The notes beneath the pieces are model-generated. The model had not been told where the DNA came from and searched no databases. It was given only the letters and a program-made list of their open reading frames with translations. Source: Wolfiporia cocos (lineage: Eukaryota > Basidiomycota > Agaricomycetes > Polyporales > Phaeolaceae). From it: 64,000 nucleotides of DNA. Of the stretch, positions 1 through 13,795 are shown piece after piece. Location of the stretch: positions 2,852,001 through 2,916,000 of the forward strand of contig JACCLO010000001.1 in the NCBI GenBank assembly GCA_029448655.1. The letters are read 5' to 3'. The position numbers and the translations under genes were made by a program. How positions within the stretch are numbered: position 1 is the stretch's first letter; each line of letters begins with the position of its first letter.

Positions 1-3000
1 GGGCAAATCACTTCAGCGAGACTCATAGCAAAACCCAGCAGAATCATCAATAGGTCTTCCCGTCCATTAACGGCTATGTCTATCCTTTGTCAGCTGACAC
101 CGAAGTCTTCATATTGGCGAGCCAACATGTTATCCAGCGTGTATTGCCCAAAGTCTAGAAACGAAGCAGTTCAGCCAAAATTGCGCGTCGCATGCATACA
201 ATATACTTACGGCAGGCCTTGATAGACTCCGTGTACACTGTATTGTGTGAATCGAGGAGGATGCTTAGAAGTATTTCAACAGACCATCCGCTGAGGATAA
301 AGATAGAAAAGTCGGTCGTACCTTGCTGCTATCGATTCATTGGGATGGAGATCTTCAACGTACAGTCGGCGGGACAAGAGGAGATCAGGATGGGCACCTC
401 TGTGTTGTGATGCACGACCACTCTGTGATATGATCAGTATTAAATATTAATGTTGTACGTATCCACGCTGCCGCTGTACAGCTTGCGATCCCATTCGTGG
501 CACATACGCGGAGAATGCCGGAAGGCATGGCGAAGACATAGACTTCAGTGGGAATGAGGAGCAGAGGAACCAAACCTGGGGGAGGGAGAGAGAATCAGCA
601 ATGGTGTATTAGATTGGGGTCTCACATGAGTGCGATTTAAGGCGCATGTTGGTTTCCCTACCTCATAGCGCTTCAAAACGCTACGAAGGAAGGTACTCGT
701 CCCGAGGACCACGGAGAGGTCTGCGCCAGGAGGAGCATGGAAGTTCGTGCTCGACCCCCCTCGGGGTACCTAGAAAACAAGAAGTGATCAGAGCTGGTCA
801 CACTCTAAAATGAAAACACTGTTAATCGCTTAATGCGGTGCATTTGAGACTCCCGGTTCTCGCGTATACGCAATGGGACCTAGTAATGATTAGCATATTT
901 AAAAGTGCACAAATGAGAATAAGCAACATACGGTTCATAAATGCTAGGAAACTGCCGATATAGAAAATATTGCTGAGTAGGCATCCATGGCTGGCCGGTA
1001 GTTGCGTATCCAGTGCTATATTATAATAAAGGGCGACGAGTAGACACGGAGCCAAAGGTCGGAAAAAAAATACCTTGCAGTGATCCAAATCGTCCATACT
1101 TTATCAAGTGTAGTCAGATACAGCAGAACCTACAGCAAATGTTAGCCCAACGAAACCGGTCCTTACACATAGCCGTGCGATCCTCGTCCCTGAAGGTTGA
1201 CGAGGCGATGTTGAGATCACGCGGTGTCTTCAAGACTTATATCAAACACCACACCTGGCGCCTGTTCCCTCACGTGCATACTCAGCGTTGCTTCGCGCGA
1301 GCGAGGCTGTTGTCCCCGCTTGTGCTCAACCTAGTCAATGATTAGCAATTTTCGGGGAGCAAGCGATCAAATGACGAACCTCAACTACACAGCACACCTG
1401 AGTCTTGCGACGATTGAATCATCGGGTGGTCGGGTCTGGAGCAACAGAAGAATCAGATATGACGTGGAATGAGGGATACTCACTAGCAGGCATCATATCA
1501 ACGTGGGAGATAGATTGAAAAGACCGTCAGCAATATTTCAACATTTAGCCACGTACCGTAGGATGCCGGCGCAATGCTAAGGTTGGCGCGACGATACAGA
1601 TCCTGAGGTAGAGGCAATCACACCATTGGGCATACTATTTGACGTCGGGGAGGATTCGCAGCGTGGATGCAGCCGATCTTGAAGCACGCCTCACGTTCAA
1701 CTCGAGCAGACGATCACACTTGCCAGGGCAGTTAGCCACCGCTGAGTCTGATCTCAGCGTGCAGTCAGCAATGTTGATAGGGGTCACAAAAATACGGCAG
1801 ACCTCATCGAATCACATGAAAGAGCGGTGAGATCTGAAGAAAGCAGAGCAATCAGCCACAGTAAGAGGGAGTACACCTTACCGATAAGTATCATGTATAC
1901 TGGCGTTCGCACAGGCTTTAAATGTGGCTTTCGGCATTGTGCAGGATGGCTCCTCGTACCTAATGATTTGAAATCACAGCATAGTCGTGAACTGATCAAC
2001 GTCGGGGGGGTTGAAAGGAGCAGGAGCAGACGTACGTTGAGTTTGTTGGTAGATGTCCACACAGCCTCGCAGCAGCTCGGCCGTAGTAGACCCGTGAAAA
2101 CAGCGGTGCGCATTTGATGCGGATGTTGACTAACGCTGGCGTTGAGAATAGTCGATGTCGGGTTGATGAACGACGTTGCGATCACACCTCACACCTCGAA
2201 TCTCACATGTGGCATCGCACCCGTGTTCTCACGCTTATTCAAGCAAGGGTAGTTGTCCCTCGCTGATCCTCAACCTGAAACGCGATGAACACCATCTATG
2301 GACAACGGCTGATCACGGCGCACCTGTAACCTGAGCTGCATGAAGGAATACGAATCAACGTCCTCCGACTCCTGAAGAAGAGCAGTCAGTGACAAAATGA
2401 CAATACGAACACTCATCTGTGAACATTATCGGACACTTGTGGTTATATCGCCAGTCGTCACCTATATTCGTCTGAGGGTCGTAAGCGCTGCGTAAGGCGT
2501 TAGTGGACGTTAACGACAAGAAATTGGGAGACATACCACAAGGCGAGGCAAAGAAGTCCACACATTGCAATAGTTTGTTGAAGCCTGTCGAGATCCAGCT
2601 ATTGTCGGTGGATATGGGCACACATCCTTCCTGCGATGTGTGCCCGCGTTCGGCCAATGTTGCGGTCACATCTCACATCTCACATCTTGCGCCTCTTACA
2701 GCACACCCCTCACACCCTTGAAGCACACCCCTTGCAGCAGACCGCTTGAAGTATACCTCTTGAAGCACACCTCTTGAAGCACACTCTTGAAGCACACCCC
2801 TTGCGTCACACCTGTTGATGCACACCTCAAACCTGTCGCCTTACGCTTACGCTCACACTCAAGCTCACCACACATACACGCAGGCAGGGACAGTCGACCC
2901 GTACCTTTACTCAGCCTAGCTCGGATGTCAGCACTAATCATGGAAAAGCACCCGTCACGACGAACCGGAATCACACAGTCGCCCATGTTGTCGGAATGTT

Positions 3001-6000
3001 GACGATGTGCCTTGATGCTGGACCTGGCGGAGTGGACGATCAACCACGACGTAGCGAATGGAAGACCTCACCGACAATATTGTCGCAGAGAGAGTATGCA
3101 AGAATAAGATGAAAGCCCTGGGGCACGATCATCAGCTACGTGAGTAGAATGGTAAATGTATTCGGCGATATCATTGTACTATACCACGGAACCTGTCCCA
3201 TTGCGCTCATCGATGAAGGCAATCGTTGGCAGTACGGCCTATCACGCGCATATGTCATCCACAAATAGCCCATCCTCCCGACGATGATCACCTACCCTTG
3301 AGTGGCGGTGGCCCACTACGCCACACCGACCAGCCAGTCTTCAGACGCGTTGATGGCCTTGTGTTTGTGTCAGCGAAGTCGCAGTCGATGTCGAGAAAGC
3401 GGAAGCATGAGTGGCCGGCGTTGGACGCGATGGTTCGTGTCGAGGGTGAGTGGCGGCGGTCGACAAAGGCGATGAGGAAGGCAATGACAGCAGAACACAC
3501 GAGCACCAGCTCACCCCCAAAAGGGAGCAGGCCAGTGAGAGAGGTTGGGCGTGAGGTTGGGAGGTGGGTGGTGGGTAGTTGGGGAAGGGAGAGAGAGCGA
3601 GCGATGGGCTTATATGTGTTTGCGCGTAGACTCCGACTGATGGCCACGAGGATGTGATGGGCCACAGCGTATATAAAACGCGAGGCACGTGACCCAGCCA
3701 CTAGCAACTTGCTCCCGACCCACCACCAAGGATTGCTGTTTGCACGCTTGAATCGCCGATCAGCCCAAATTTCTGCGAGAATTTCTCAGTCACTCATCTT
3801 GTGTGACCACCAGACGCGTCAAATTTATCGTAGGAAGCTGTGGTCGGTGCAAATGGACCAGCTACTGGAATCAGGGTGTGGCCACAGCGTTTTTGGGCCG
3901 CTCACGCGCGTTGAACACGCTATCCTTGGACGTCATGGCCTCCATCTTCTATTTTATAGGCTGCGGTACGAGGTGGACGACATTCCTTGCCTTTGCTCTG
4001 GGAGACGTCACGATCAGACCGTCGGCCACTGTAGCGTGTAACGTCTACCTCAACGGCTTCGATACATGGCGTCGAACGGCCTGCTAGAGACATCAGCATC
4101 GAGTAAATCAGTCAAGAGTGCGCGTAGTATGGGTGGCCGGCAGATGCTAAGCGGGAAGTGGAGGCGTTGGTGCTCTGAGGTCTGGTAAGTCGCGTGGCCA
4201 CCCCTAGGACCCGTCACGAAAATGGGGCTGTGAGTCGGTTCGTGAGTCGCAGAATGATTCTTGGTCTCTTCTTCAACATATTATCATTTGTAGGAGCGCG
4301 AAAGTGAAAAGAGGTGCAGAAACGCATCTATTGGACGGCAAAGCGGTACACCTTCAAACGACGAAAGACGCTGGCGTGAAAAGCTAGTTAGCGCAGTCGT
4401 CGTGTAGGCTGATGATCCCATGCCGCCTCTGCTCGCGGGGTATCCGGTCACCATCAAGATATCAGTGCAATCTCGGAGTATATGGCGCACTCACAAGTTC
4501 CTGCAACATGTAACGGTCATCGGGCGCGACCTATCGCTGCTGAAAGTGCAGGGTCTCGCCGACGCGCTGCCATCCATATAGCGTTCAACAAACGGGAGGC
4601 TTCGTACCCACCTCATAGCTAGACACTGAAGACGTATGGTCGCATCAAGGCATATGGCGAAGAGCTCGAGAAAGCATGTGGTGATCAGTTTTGGTACCTG
4701 GCCTTCGTCTACTGGAACGGGATAGATGTTTGGTCTGCCCTGTTACAGCGACTGTGCTGCGGGATCAGAATGCTTGAACACACTATACTCACGCTGAACC
4801 AGACATGACGCTTTAGTATGAGCACGCAAGAGTTGGTTCGGACGCAAGGCCTTCATACATTACCGTGAACATGGTGTCATTAACAAGAAACTTCTGCGCT
4901 TATAGCTGCTGCTTCATGCACCATAGCAAAGCAGCATCGCTTGAAGCTGTGGCTTTGAATACTTATTGCGATGCTGCTGGGTGCGGGACTTACGGCCAAT
5001 ATGTAGAAAGTGCAGGTACATTGCATCCACGGCATCGATAGATAGGCAAGTACATGATTAATCTTGAAGTTGCCTGTCAGTAGCTCATGCAGACGAGGCC
5101 AGAATCCACTGGCATAAAGGCTTCTCCTCCAAATTTCGTTTTGTCATCGCTTACGACTTTGACCATTGGCGCGATGATATAAACAGAAACACCTGCGCCG
5201 TGGCAGATAGAAGCTTGACCATGGTACTCTGTCCATATCGAATGTCAATACGATGGGCGACTCATCTCAAGTGCGCTTCTAGAATGATGTAATGTCGTCA
5301 TGTCTTCCCGTTGATCTGCAGTGTTCGTGTTTTGTCTTCGTAATGCTGATCGAAGTACAGCTTATATGTGAGTCTGTCAGCGAGCTATGTTTCTTGGTTT
5401 CGAGAGGTTTATATGCTAATAGCCAAGACAGAGGCCAGAGCAGCGCATGTACCGGCTGGGTGTAGAGCACTCGAGACAAGCTTTTTTAGGAGAATATCGA
5501 GCTGGAACCCGTCAAACCCGGAGTACGTAAGCGTATGCAGAGCAGTCCTATATCCTGCGCAGAACTCACGCTTCCCCAGGTCTGACTTACAAAAATCCCA
5601 GGGGTGTGCCTAGTTAGCAAATGTCGGACCAAAAGACTAGTGCCAAAGTCCTGAATCCGAGAGGAGCACACAGTTGGGATTTTTGCCTTTTAGCCGATCT
5701 CGAATGCTTTGTTATTGAGTTGTAGATCCGGGATCCAGAGACACTACATATGCTGCCATCGGGCCAAGAGAGACCGTATAGGACGAGACAAGACCGCAGA
5801 AATGAAGCCGGGGCGCATAATTGAGCTTCATTTCAGCTATTGACAAGCATCAACGTTCCGACGTGAAAGCAAACACCACTACAGGAGGGCTATGGTGTGG
5901 TGAAAGCCGTTCCCGGTACCAACGCATCTCGGTAGGTAAGAGACCCGAGCGAAAGTTCACACGAAAGTCTCAGAGGCGAGAGACGGTCACATGAGCGTAC

Positions 6001-6400
6001 ATCCCGAAGGCGGAACCAATCATATAGCGAGGAGCGACATCGATCATTTACTGTCACATCTACACATCTATAGCTCGCGTCCTCTACTATACTGACTAGT
6101 ATTACCTGAGTGCACGGTGACTTCAGCGTCGTATTGTGCCCCATCTAATGTAGCATCTTTAGCGGGCCAACCATGTGATCAGAGATATAGCTATGCGCGC
6201 AATGACTTCGACTTGTATAGCAAACCACTTCTATGCAAATGCCATCCCGTCACCTGTGAGGGACCGCTTGCCAACCACAACTCATTTAAGTCGATAGATT
6301 AATTTCATTGATCAAGTCATTTACTTTACAAAGCTCTACGGTCTCGGGAGCATCGAACAATGACTACGTAAATACACTCTTCTATATTATATGATGACGG
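1..6400. other. Intergenic DNA, no supported gene
   Basis: Both strands contain only short open frames that show no recognisable domain and no chain of splice-linked exons. I see no tRNA-like or rRNA-like segment. Two minor items stand out: a short tandem repeat at 2698-2826, listed separately, and a TATA-like box (TATATAAAA) near 3670 on the + strand that leads to no convincing gene. The stretch may hold decayed or lineage-specific genes that I cannot identify from sequence alone. Confidence 0.5.
2698..2826. repeat. Imperfect short tandem repeat
   Basis: About eight imperfect copies of a roughly 16-bp unit of the form CTTGAAGCACACCTCT stand head to tail. Units vary by small indels and substitutions (CTTGAAGTATACCTCT, CTTGCAGCAGACCG). 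The array has the look of a minisatellite, and open frames crossing it are products of the repeat. Confidence 0.75.
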
Positions 6401-6499
6401 CTCATCGATGATCACGGGCTGAAAACATCGGGTAGGAACACGTATAGGGTGTAACACGTAATAGCTGCATCAGACCTGACAAGCAACAGATTCCAGGAT

Positions 6500-8450
6500 C
6501 TACACCGATCGGACCAACACCGCAAGCTCCCAACAGCGGCCCACCGCACGCAGAACTCTCCTGTCGGTAGAGCTGGGGCGGGCCACGCTGCAGGTGCGGC
6601 TCGCTGTCAGATATGAAGCCGCGAGGTTGTACATGCATAGAGGCGAACAGGGCCCTCCGGAATGTCGCAGGCTTCCAGCTCTGTTCAAGAGCGAGACACG
6701 GGAACGCCCGATCGTCGATCCGGCGTGGATCATTCGGGCAACGCAGAGGCACTGGCTGAGACGGTGCACACGCAGTTATACCGTCCCAGATGCCATACTT
6801 TGTCGAGGGCTTCTGTATCGCCACAAGACCCGTGCTTTGAGGTGGTATCTTAAGAGGGCGAACAGAAATGATGAGTGCCGCTCATTAAACACCCACCTGA
6901 TGGTAGGCCTGCACAACGATCCGCAGCTAGTGCATCACGGCGCATAAATGAGCCTGACGATTACAAATTCTGAAGCGAGTAGTGGCACATGAATACGAGC
7001 ACCAAGACGAGACAGACAGCACAGCGCTGCGGCCTGGCACTCCTCGGCTCATCAAACACAGACGAGGAAGCCGCCGAGCAACACACCCCGCCGTCGGAGA
7101 TCGCGCCCTGCGGCTATCAGAAAATTTCGTGCGCAGTACGCGCGAGGAGCCGAATTGGATCGCAGCGGGCGAAAGCGCCTTAGCGTCATAGACGCAGACA
7201 GCTGAGGCCGGGCAGCTCGCCCCAAGACCGAGCTCGTCATGATGGCTGGTGAGGCGAAGCGAGACGGGGTGAAGCCGGCCGTGCGATGCCGCACGCCTCT
7301 CGAGACTTCCGACGTTGCCCGACAGTGCCTGGGACCCAAGTGATACGCAATATCTCTTATAAATGTGGCCCTGGGTATTGGCTCTGCTTGAGGAATGCAG
7401 TGGAGTAGCTGTCATTCGGACAGCCGCGAAGCATGAGGCACAAGAGCATACAACGACAGCAGTAGCCAGTCGGGGATCAGAGCATGATTTGCAGCCATTG
7501 CAGCCGCCGGTAACCACTGCGCATGGACCAGGTGGTTCATATAGTCTCCGGGATGCAGGTCCGGGAAGATCTTCTGGAGAGAAGCAGCTAGGGCGTGCGG
7601 GGGCATGTCTCGGAGCCGAATGTGTTGCCTGATCGGCTATTGTATTTTCTGGAGACGTCAAGACCGCTAAGATCCCAAGTGGATCGGTGCAGATCGGTGC
7701 ATGTGTCCAGTCGCGCGCAGAGACAGGTACAGGGGAGCTGATAGTAAATCGAGCCATGCTGTCGCTAAGGTGTCAATGAAAGCTCGCGGCGGCCCGTAGA
7801 GAACATGCAGACTCCGCCACACACCGGTCGCGTTCCAAGCAATGCCGAGCAGCAATTGAAATTTCAGCAGTGCCATCCCGCCAAGAGACATGGACGATTC
7901 GGACTTTGAGGGAGTTAGAACAGCTTACACTGCGCTGTGCTGAGTGATGTAATGAGCGGGATCTGCTCATGCGCGGGAAGAAGATTCGCGCTGGGTATCG
8001 TGTCCCCTTGCCTAATCGAGCCAGTCGGGGATTCCAGAAGCAGACGCCGCCAGGGCGGGCTTCGAGCCCCTGGTGCGTCGCCATCAATGCGCGACGATCG
8101 GGTGCGAGGCGTGTCAGAAGTCGGCGAGGCGGCTGACCAAGACCGCGCGGGTCGCAGTCCCACGCGAGATCGTCGACTGGATGCGTGCGCCTGGAATAGC
8201 CAGGGCTTCGCGAAGGGGAAGGGCGAGGCTGGGAGCGAGATGCGAGACGGCACTCCGCGGGCTGCGTCGAGCTTGCACGACATTCGCTGGGTGCTGCGGC
8301 AGTGGGGAGCATGTGTGCGGCGAGAAGGCTCACAGCCTCCAGGGCGTGCGTCGTGTACGTACTGCACGCGTCGATTCGGAGGACGATGATCGCAGGGGCT
8401 TGCACAATAGCGCCTGGTGATGCGGGTCACCCGACCGAGAGGCAGAGCCG
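6500..8450. other. GC-rich island with no recognised gene
   Basis: Base composition rises to a level otherwise seen here only in exons, and long open frames exist on both strands, for example 6927-7757 (-) and 7773-8405 (-). None shows a domain I recognise, and several overlap on opposite strands, as expected from GC-rich DNA. A stretch at 7412-7606 (-) reads like a plausible protein but has no matching neighbours. It could be a decayed gene or the promoter region of the transcription factor that starts at 8623. Confidence 0.35.
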
Positions 8451-8622
8451 GCGTTAGGTGAGCACTATCACCAGAGCGGTCTGTCGCGCGCGGTTCGCTG
8501 AGTTGGCCGCGACATTGCAGAGGGATTATCTGGCGAAGAAAGCGATCCCAAACACGCACAGTCAGGTGAAATGAGCGGGTGGGGATAAGGGAGAGCAAGC
8601 TGCGACGAAAACGCGTTGCCCG

Positions 8623-11600
8623 ATGCAGAAGGGGACCGTTGTTCCCACGGCAGGTGGGCGGGAGGCCATAAGACGGAACCCTCAGGAGACGCCCCCGCCC
8701 GCCTGCTCATCGATGTCTCTGTCGCCCTCGACGTCTGCCGACTACGAGCCCGCGACGGGCAAGCGCCGTCGCACCAGCTTCATCACCAGTGGCCCCCACG
8801 CCGACGCCCAGCAGGCGCCCCAGGGCGCGCCGGCCCAGTCCGCCTCGCCCTCCGTCCCGCCAGGCCACATCCCGAAGCGCGGCGCGCGGGCCTGCACCGC
8901 TTGCCGGAAGGGAAAGAACAGATGCGAGGGAGAGGTGCGTCCGCTTGACTCCCCCGCGACAGCCGTGAGCTCACCGCGCATCTCTGGCCCGTCTCTCCGC
9001 CCGGCCCGGGCTGGCTAGGCTCCATGTCGTCGTTGCCAATTGAGCGGCACTCCCTGCGTCTTTGAGAAACCAGAGAAGAAAAATGTCCAAGTCATGCCTG
9101 CTGCCAGCATCGAGTGAGTCTCTCAACCGTCACCGAGCCACCGTCGGCCCCTAACAGCGCGCTGGCATCCGCGACCCACGCTCGACAACTAAGACGGCTC
9201 TCGCGTCTCGAGGGCCAGTATCTCGTGAGCGCACCGGCAGAACGCGTCTACGCTCGAATCTAAACGAGATTCTGCTCCAGGTCATGCAGAGCCAGATGAT
9301 TGGCATGCAGTCCTCTCTGGACCGGATTCTGTCCGCGATCCAGAGCCAGAGTCAAGCCATGGCAGCCATGATGCAGCAAAGCGTCTTTGCAAACGGCGGC
9401 GGGCCGCCCGTAGCGCCAGCACCAATGCGCAACGGAGCGGACACGTATAGCTCTCCCGGCCCAGCCGAGGGGCCGTCGCGATCCCACAGGCAGTTCCCTC
9501 CGCTCCCCGGCTTCGCTCCTCCGGTGCGCTGCCTGCCCAGTCATTTGAGTACGACGAACTTACCCGCGCTTCCAGCCACATAAATATGCAACGTATGGGA
9601 TTGTTCCCAGTACCGCGCCGTCATCAGATGACGAGTCCGAGGATACGCTGCCGCGGTCCACGTTGAATGCGCCGATCGAAGCCCTGCAGGGCCTCGCAAA
9701 TGCCGCCGCAGAGGCTGCTGCTGCATCCTCCGCTTCCCCGCCCAAGTGAGAGATCAGGATCGACGCGCATGGACGTTGCTAATGTGATGATCCTGTCAGA
9801 GTCAAGAAGCGAAAGAAGGCTGAACCGACGCCTCGGAACGCCTTCCCTCATGTGGTCGAGAAGGTGCGCCGACAATCGTCCTGCAGCGCTAACAAACCCA
9901 CTCACAATCACCGACAGGGGCTGGTCAGCGACGCCGAAGCAAGGGAGCTGTACACAATGTCTGTCTCTTCTATAACTATGTCACGGCCGAGCACTCACTC
10001 CTTTGCCGCCGCCCCAGCTTCTTCTCCGGGTGCCACATCTTCATACCCTGCTTCGACCCCGCCTACGACACCTATGAGAGCCTCATGGAGCGCACGCCCT
10101 GGACGTTCGACGCCATTCTCGCGGTCGCCGGCAAGATCAGGAGCGGCACCGGGCCCCTCAGTCCCACATTCTATAAATGCCTGGAAGAAGCGCAGGGCAT
10201 CGCGCGCTCGACGCTCTTCGGGCCCGTTGTGCGCAAGGAGGCTGTGCAAGGTGCGTGCCCGTGTGCGGTCCCGCGACGCGTGCCGTGCTGATCGCCCGCA
10301 GGGATGCTGCTCCTCGCCGCGTGGAGCACGAGTGGCTGGCTGCCCAGCGGCCACGCGATGCGCATGGCGCTCGACCTCAGCCTGCACCGTGCACTGGAGA
10401 AGCTTGCCGACCATGAGAGCGCGAAGAAGCGTACGGAGGAGGAGGAACGCAACCTCGGTGCGCGCTGTCGCCGTATGCTGCTGTCGATGTGCCTGACGTC
10501 CGTGTGCAGTGGTCTCTGCGAGGATATGGCTTTGCCTATATTGGTTCGATCACCAGTACGTTGCTCGCTACGCGCTGTGAATGGTTGCTCACGGTGGGCT
10601 CTTCAGGATGAGTCTTGGGACGGGCAGGCCGATCGTTCTCCGGGATGAGAGCTCCATCAAGCATTGCCGAATCTTGCTCTCGCATCCTATGGCATCGCCA
10701 ACTGACGTTCGCCTCGTCTCGCAAGTTGAGCTAATTGCACAGAAGAGTACGTATGATGTGCGTTGATATTCACAAGGCACTGACGTAGCTACGCCACAAA
10801 GCCCAAATCTACGAGACGCTGTCGCCATTGAACGGGCAGGTCAACCACAATACGCTGGCGTTCATTCGGCGTGCCAACCTTGCCCTTGACAAATGGTACC
10901 AGGATAGCGACGAGTTGTATCGTACGTCGCCTCCCTGCGCGTTCCGAACGTTGCTGACTTTGCATGTTCAGGCCAAACGATGGACGAAGATGCACTTCCT
11001 CGCAAGATCCTGGTCGGTGAGCTGCACAACGCCAAGCTGTGGCTGGTGTGTGTAGCTCTCCGAGGCGTGTCGTGGGACAAGATGCCGTTCGACCAGCGCG
11101 AGCTTGCCTTCCAGGCAAAGGACGCAGCGTCAAACTGCCTCTCGAACCTGCTCAACTCGCCAACCTACAGGTTCGTTAACAGTCCTCCGCCACGCAAGAC
11201 TAAGCACTGACGACGCGAATCTGCAGGGCCGCTCTTAGATACGCCGTTCACGACAGCCTCGTCACGGCCACATTCTCCGGGCTCTTCCTGCTCAAGATGG
11301 CGAACCTGTTCCCTGCGGAGCTCGACCTGGGCGCAATCACCGCCCAGGTCGAGCAGCTGGCGGAGCTTCTGTCAGATGTAGCTGCCGAAAGGTACGCACC
11401 GCCACCTGTGACCATCACGACGCCAGCCTGACTTGAGCAGATACGCCTTGACCCTCCGCATCCTGCTCGCGAGCCTCAGACGCAAAATCGGGCTCGGACC
11501 CCAGCCCATGGGCGCGATGGGCGGCCCCGCAGGCCCCAGCGCGGACATGATGGCGCCGCCGTACATGGACCCTGGCATGATGCCGCAGCTGCAGTTCACC

Positions 11601-11852
11601 GTCGAGGAGCTCGGGCTGATGCCCGGCTCGCTGCCGAACGACCGCTTCAGCCCGTCCGCCATCCCGCTCTGGCTGCAGGAGCAGGTCAGCTTGGTTCGTT
11701 CTGTGGAGTCCGCCCCCGCTAAAGGCCTGGTGTCTGTGCAGAGCTTGACCGACCTCGGGCTGCCGGTCAACGGCTCCGACGGCATTTTCCTGCGGATGGG
11801 CCACAGCAACGGGTGGACGGGCGACTTCCCGCCGATGCCCGAGGCGTGGTGA
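8623..11852 (+). CDS. Zn2Cys6 fungal transcription factor with MHR domain
   Basis: A binuclear zinc-cluster regulator expected to bind DNA in the nucleus; its target genes are unknown. I join 16 exons: 8713(or 8623)-8934, 9019-9113, 9158-9224, 9281-9523, 9576-9745, 9800-9863, 9918-9958, 10018-10250, 10302-10457, 10510-10555, 10607-10746, 10802-10921, 10972-11170, 11227-11391, 11441-11684 and 11742-11852. They stay in phase and give 771 aa from 8713, or 801 aa from 8623. Six cysteines read CTACRKGKNRC in exon 1 then CRRCQLSGTPC in exon 2. A heptad-like linker rich in Q, M and L follows, then PHKYATYG, then the fungal-specific middle homology region (IFFSGCHIFIPCFDP, WSTSGWLPSGHAMRMALDLS, SARIWLCLYWFDHQ, GTGRP). 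The exon 7/8 intron has a weak GTCTGT donor. The last intron is a multiple of three, so retention would leave the frame open. The start at 8713 (MSLSPSTS) looks the more natural. The gene converges with the BZW gene. Confidence 0.9.
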
Positions 11853-12126
11853 GCGCGCGGGGCGGCGCCGCGCGAGTTGTACGATACGACGTGTAGACCC
11901 GTTGACGTGCCACTGCTCTCGCAAAAGTACGTGTCGCATACTGCGTAGTGTATTTTTAGTCTCGCGTGTTTTCCTGTTGCATACCGCATGTTTCGGACGT
12001 CCGTATCGATGTAATGCAGAACCCCGATGGGCTGTGAATACGATTCATTTCCACCAAACGAGTGTATGATATCTGCATGCTCTCGAACCGGACAAAATAG
12101 CCGCTATAAAAACCGGGTATGCCTCT

Positions 12127-13795
12127 CTACTCTTCCTCCTCTTCTTCCTCGCTGTCCTGCTCCTGCAAGAACTATGTGTGGCATGAGTATGCGGATGCTA
12201 TCAGTACAGGTGGTCACTCGTACCTTCACCAGAGCCTGCGTCGCCTGCAAGAAGTGCTGCTTCCCTTGGGGCTTTGCACCCTTCTGGTGCCAATAGATAA
12301 TAGCCTGGTCTGAGATACAGTCCTTGTTGTACAAAACCTGGAAAGAAAGGAATTAACACAAAGTACGATACCGCACCCGAGTCATCAACCTTCAGAATCT
12401 GAGGGAATGCCTTAATAACGCGCGTGTCTTCGTAGCAGTATACTTGGACAGTGTTAATGAGGGCTACCTCGGTCTTGGGACCGTTGCAGAATGGCTCGAG
12501 GATATCCGCAAAGCCCTAGCAGCGAGAGATCAGAGATATGCAGGTGCCTGCCCACGGGGCACTTACGGCAATCTCACGGAGCGCATGTGCCTCGTTCTGG
12601 TCCTGGCGCGCAGACCACTCAACCGAGGAGATGAGGCCCTGCCAGATGCAGGACACGAGCTCGGTGTCGGGGAGGGGCCGCTCCTCCTGCTGGTTCTTGA
12701 TAGCCGCGATGATCTACGCAACAATGAGGCAGTGCAACGCGGACACTTCAAGCGGGACGGACTTCGGCGTGCGTGGTCTCCTGCTCGAGCAGCTCCTTGA
12801 GCGTCTTGACGATGCTCTCCTTGAGCGCCGCATACTGGCGCTTCGTCCACCAGTCCGCGACCTGCGGGAGGCCCGCCGCGCGGAAGTGCTCGTCGAGGAT
12901 CTTGTCCTCGCGTTTGTTCGGCGGGAAGAACGCGAGCAGATCCTTGATCCCGCCGCGCTTGAGCGAGGCGGAGAGGTGCTCCATGGACTGCTCCGCGAGG
13001 TATGCGCGGAAAATCGTCGTGACCACCCTCACGGAGAGATCTATTATCGGAGAGGTGAGCGGTGCAGCGCGGAAAAATGAATTGCACGGAAGATACGTGC
13101 CATTCTTGACGAGATGATCCTTGGTGAGACTCTGGAGGCAGTTCGCATTGGCGAGACCCTGGGACATGAGCAGAGCGGTGGCGACCGCCAGCTTCTCCCA
13201 ATGAACATCGGGCCATCTATTGACGTACTGCAGGAGGGTAGGGAGCGACCTCTCCTCGAGAGGCTTCTGCAGATATTTGTACCTTGCAGGTGCGGTCACG
13301 ACAGTGCTGCACTGCCACGCAAAAATGACATACCTCCTGATGAGCTTGTTCAGGACCTCGATATACTGCTTTATGTCTGCCACCTGCACAGGTTCCTTGG
13401 CATTGTTGATCGAGAACGGCGCAGGGTCTGCGCCATCTTCGACGTAGGTTCCGCCGGGCTGGAGCAGACCGCCGGCGATGAGGATCTCGAAGAGGACGTC
13501 TGCATACTTGAGGAACTCGAGGGTGGAGCCTGCCTGGACTAGTTTGTTGGTGAAGCCTTCGAAGTCGTCCTTCGGAACGGTCTCGAGTTGCTTGTAGAGC
13601 TGGTCTCTGAAGACTGCACGCGGTCGCGATCAGAGCAGATAGTCGTCCGTCTGAGTCAACCAGTGAGATGGTGGATCTGAGATGGTCGTGCGCACCGGTG
13701 GGCTCGTGCTTGGCGTGAGCCTTGACGGCACCTTTCCTGGCTTTGATGCGGACCCCCTGGAGCGAAGGCTTAGGTGCGGTTGATTGCTGAGACAT
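12127..13795 (-). CDS. BZW / eIF5-mimic protein (W2 domain)
   Basis: Member of the BZW (5MP) family. Known members are cytoplasmic proteins that resemble the C-terminal half of eIF5, bind eIF2 and eIF3, and modulate start-codon choice. The N-terminus is MSQQSTAPKPSLQGVRIKAR. The MIF4G-like helical region follows (VFRDQLYKQLETVPKDDFEG; LLQYVNRWPDVHWEKLAVAT), and a W2 domain ends in AIIYWHQKGAKPQGKQHFLQ and a run of acidic residues before the stop at 12127-12129. About seven introns lie on the minus strand. The intron at 13041-13100 fits the family alignment only with a GC donor (AATG|GCACGT), because a GT donor breaks the spacing LVKN..VVTTIFRAYL. The gene converges with the transcription factor and diverges from the PP2C gene. 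Product recognition is firm; single exon edges are less so. Confidence 0.9.

Noticed and set aside
3660..4090. Gene downstream of the TATA box at 3670
   Set aside because: The only ATG-started frame (near 3935) is short and has no domain or conserved splice pattern.
6927..7757. 276-codon minus-strand frame
   Set aside because: No domain, Cys/Ser/Arg-rich composition of a random GC-rich frame, and competing frames on both strands.
9957..10017. Apparent frameshift in the Zn2Cys6 transcription factor
   Set aside because: A 59-nt intron (9959-10017, donor GTCTGT, acceptor CCCCAG) restores ELYTIFFSGCHIFIPCFDP in frame, so the gene is intact.
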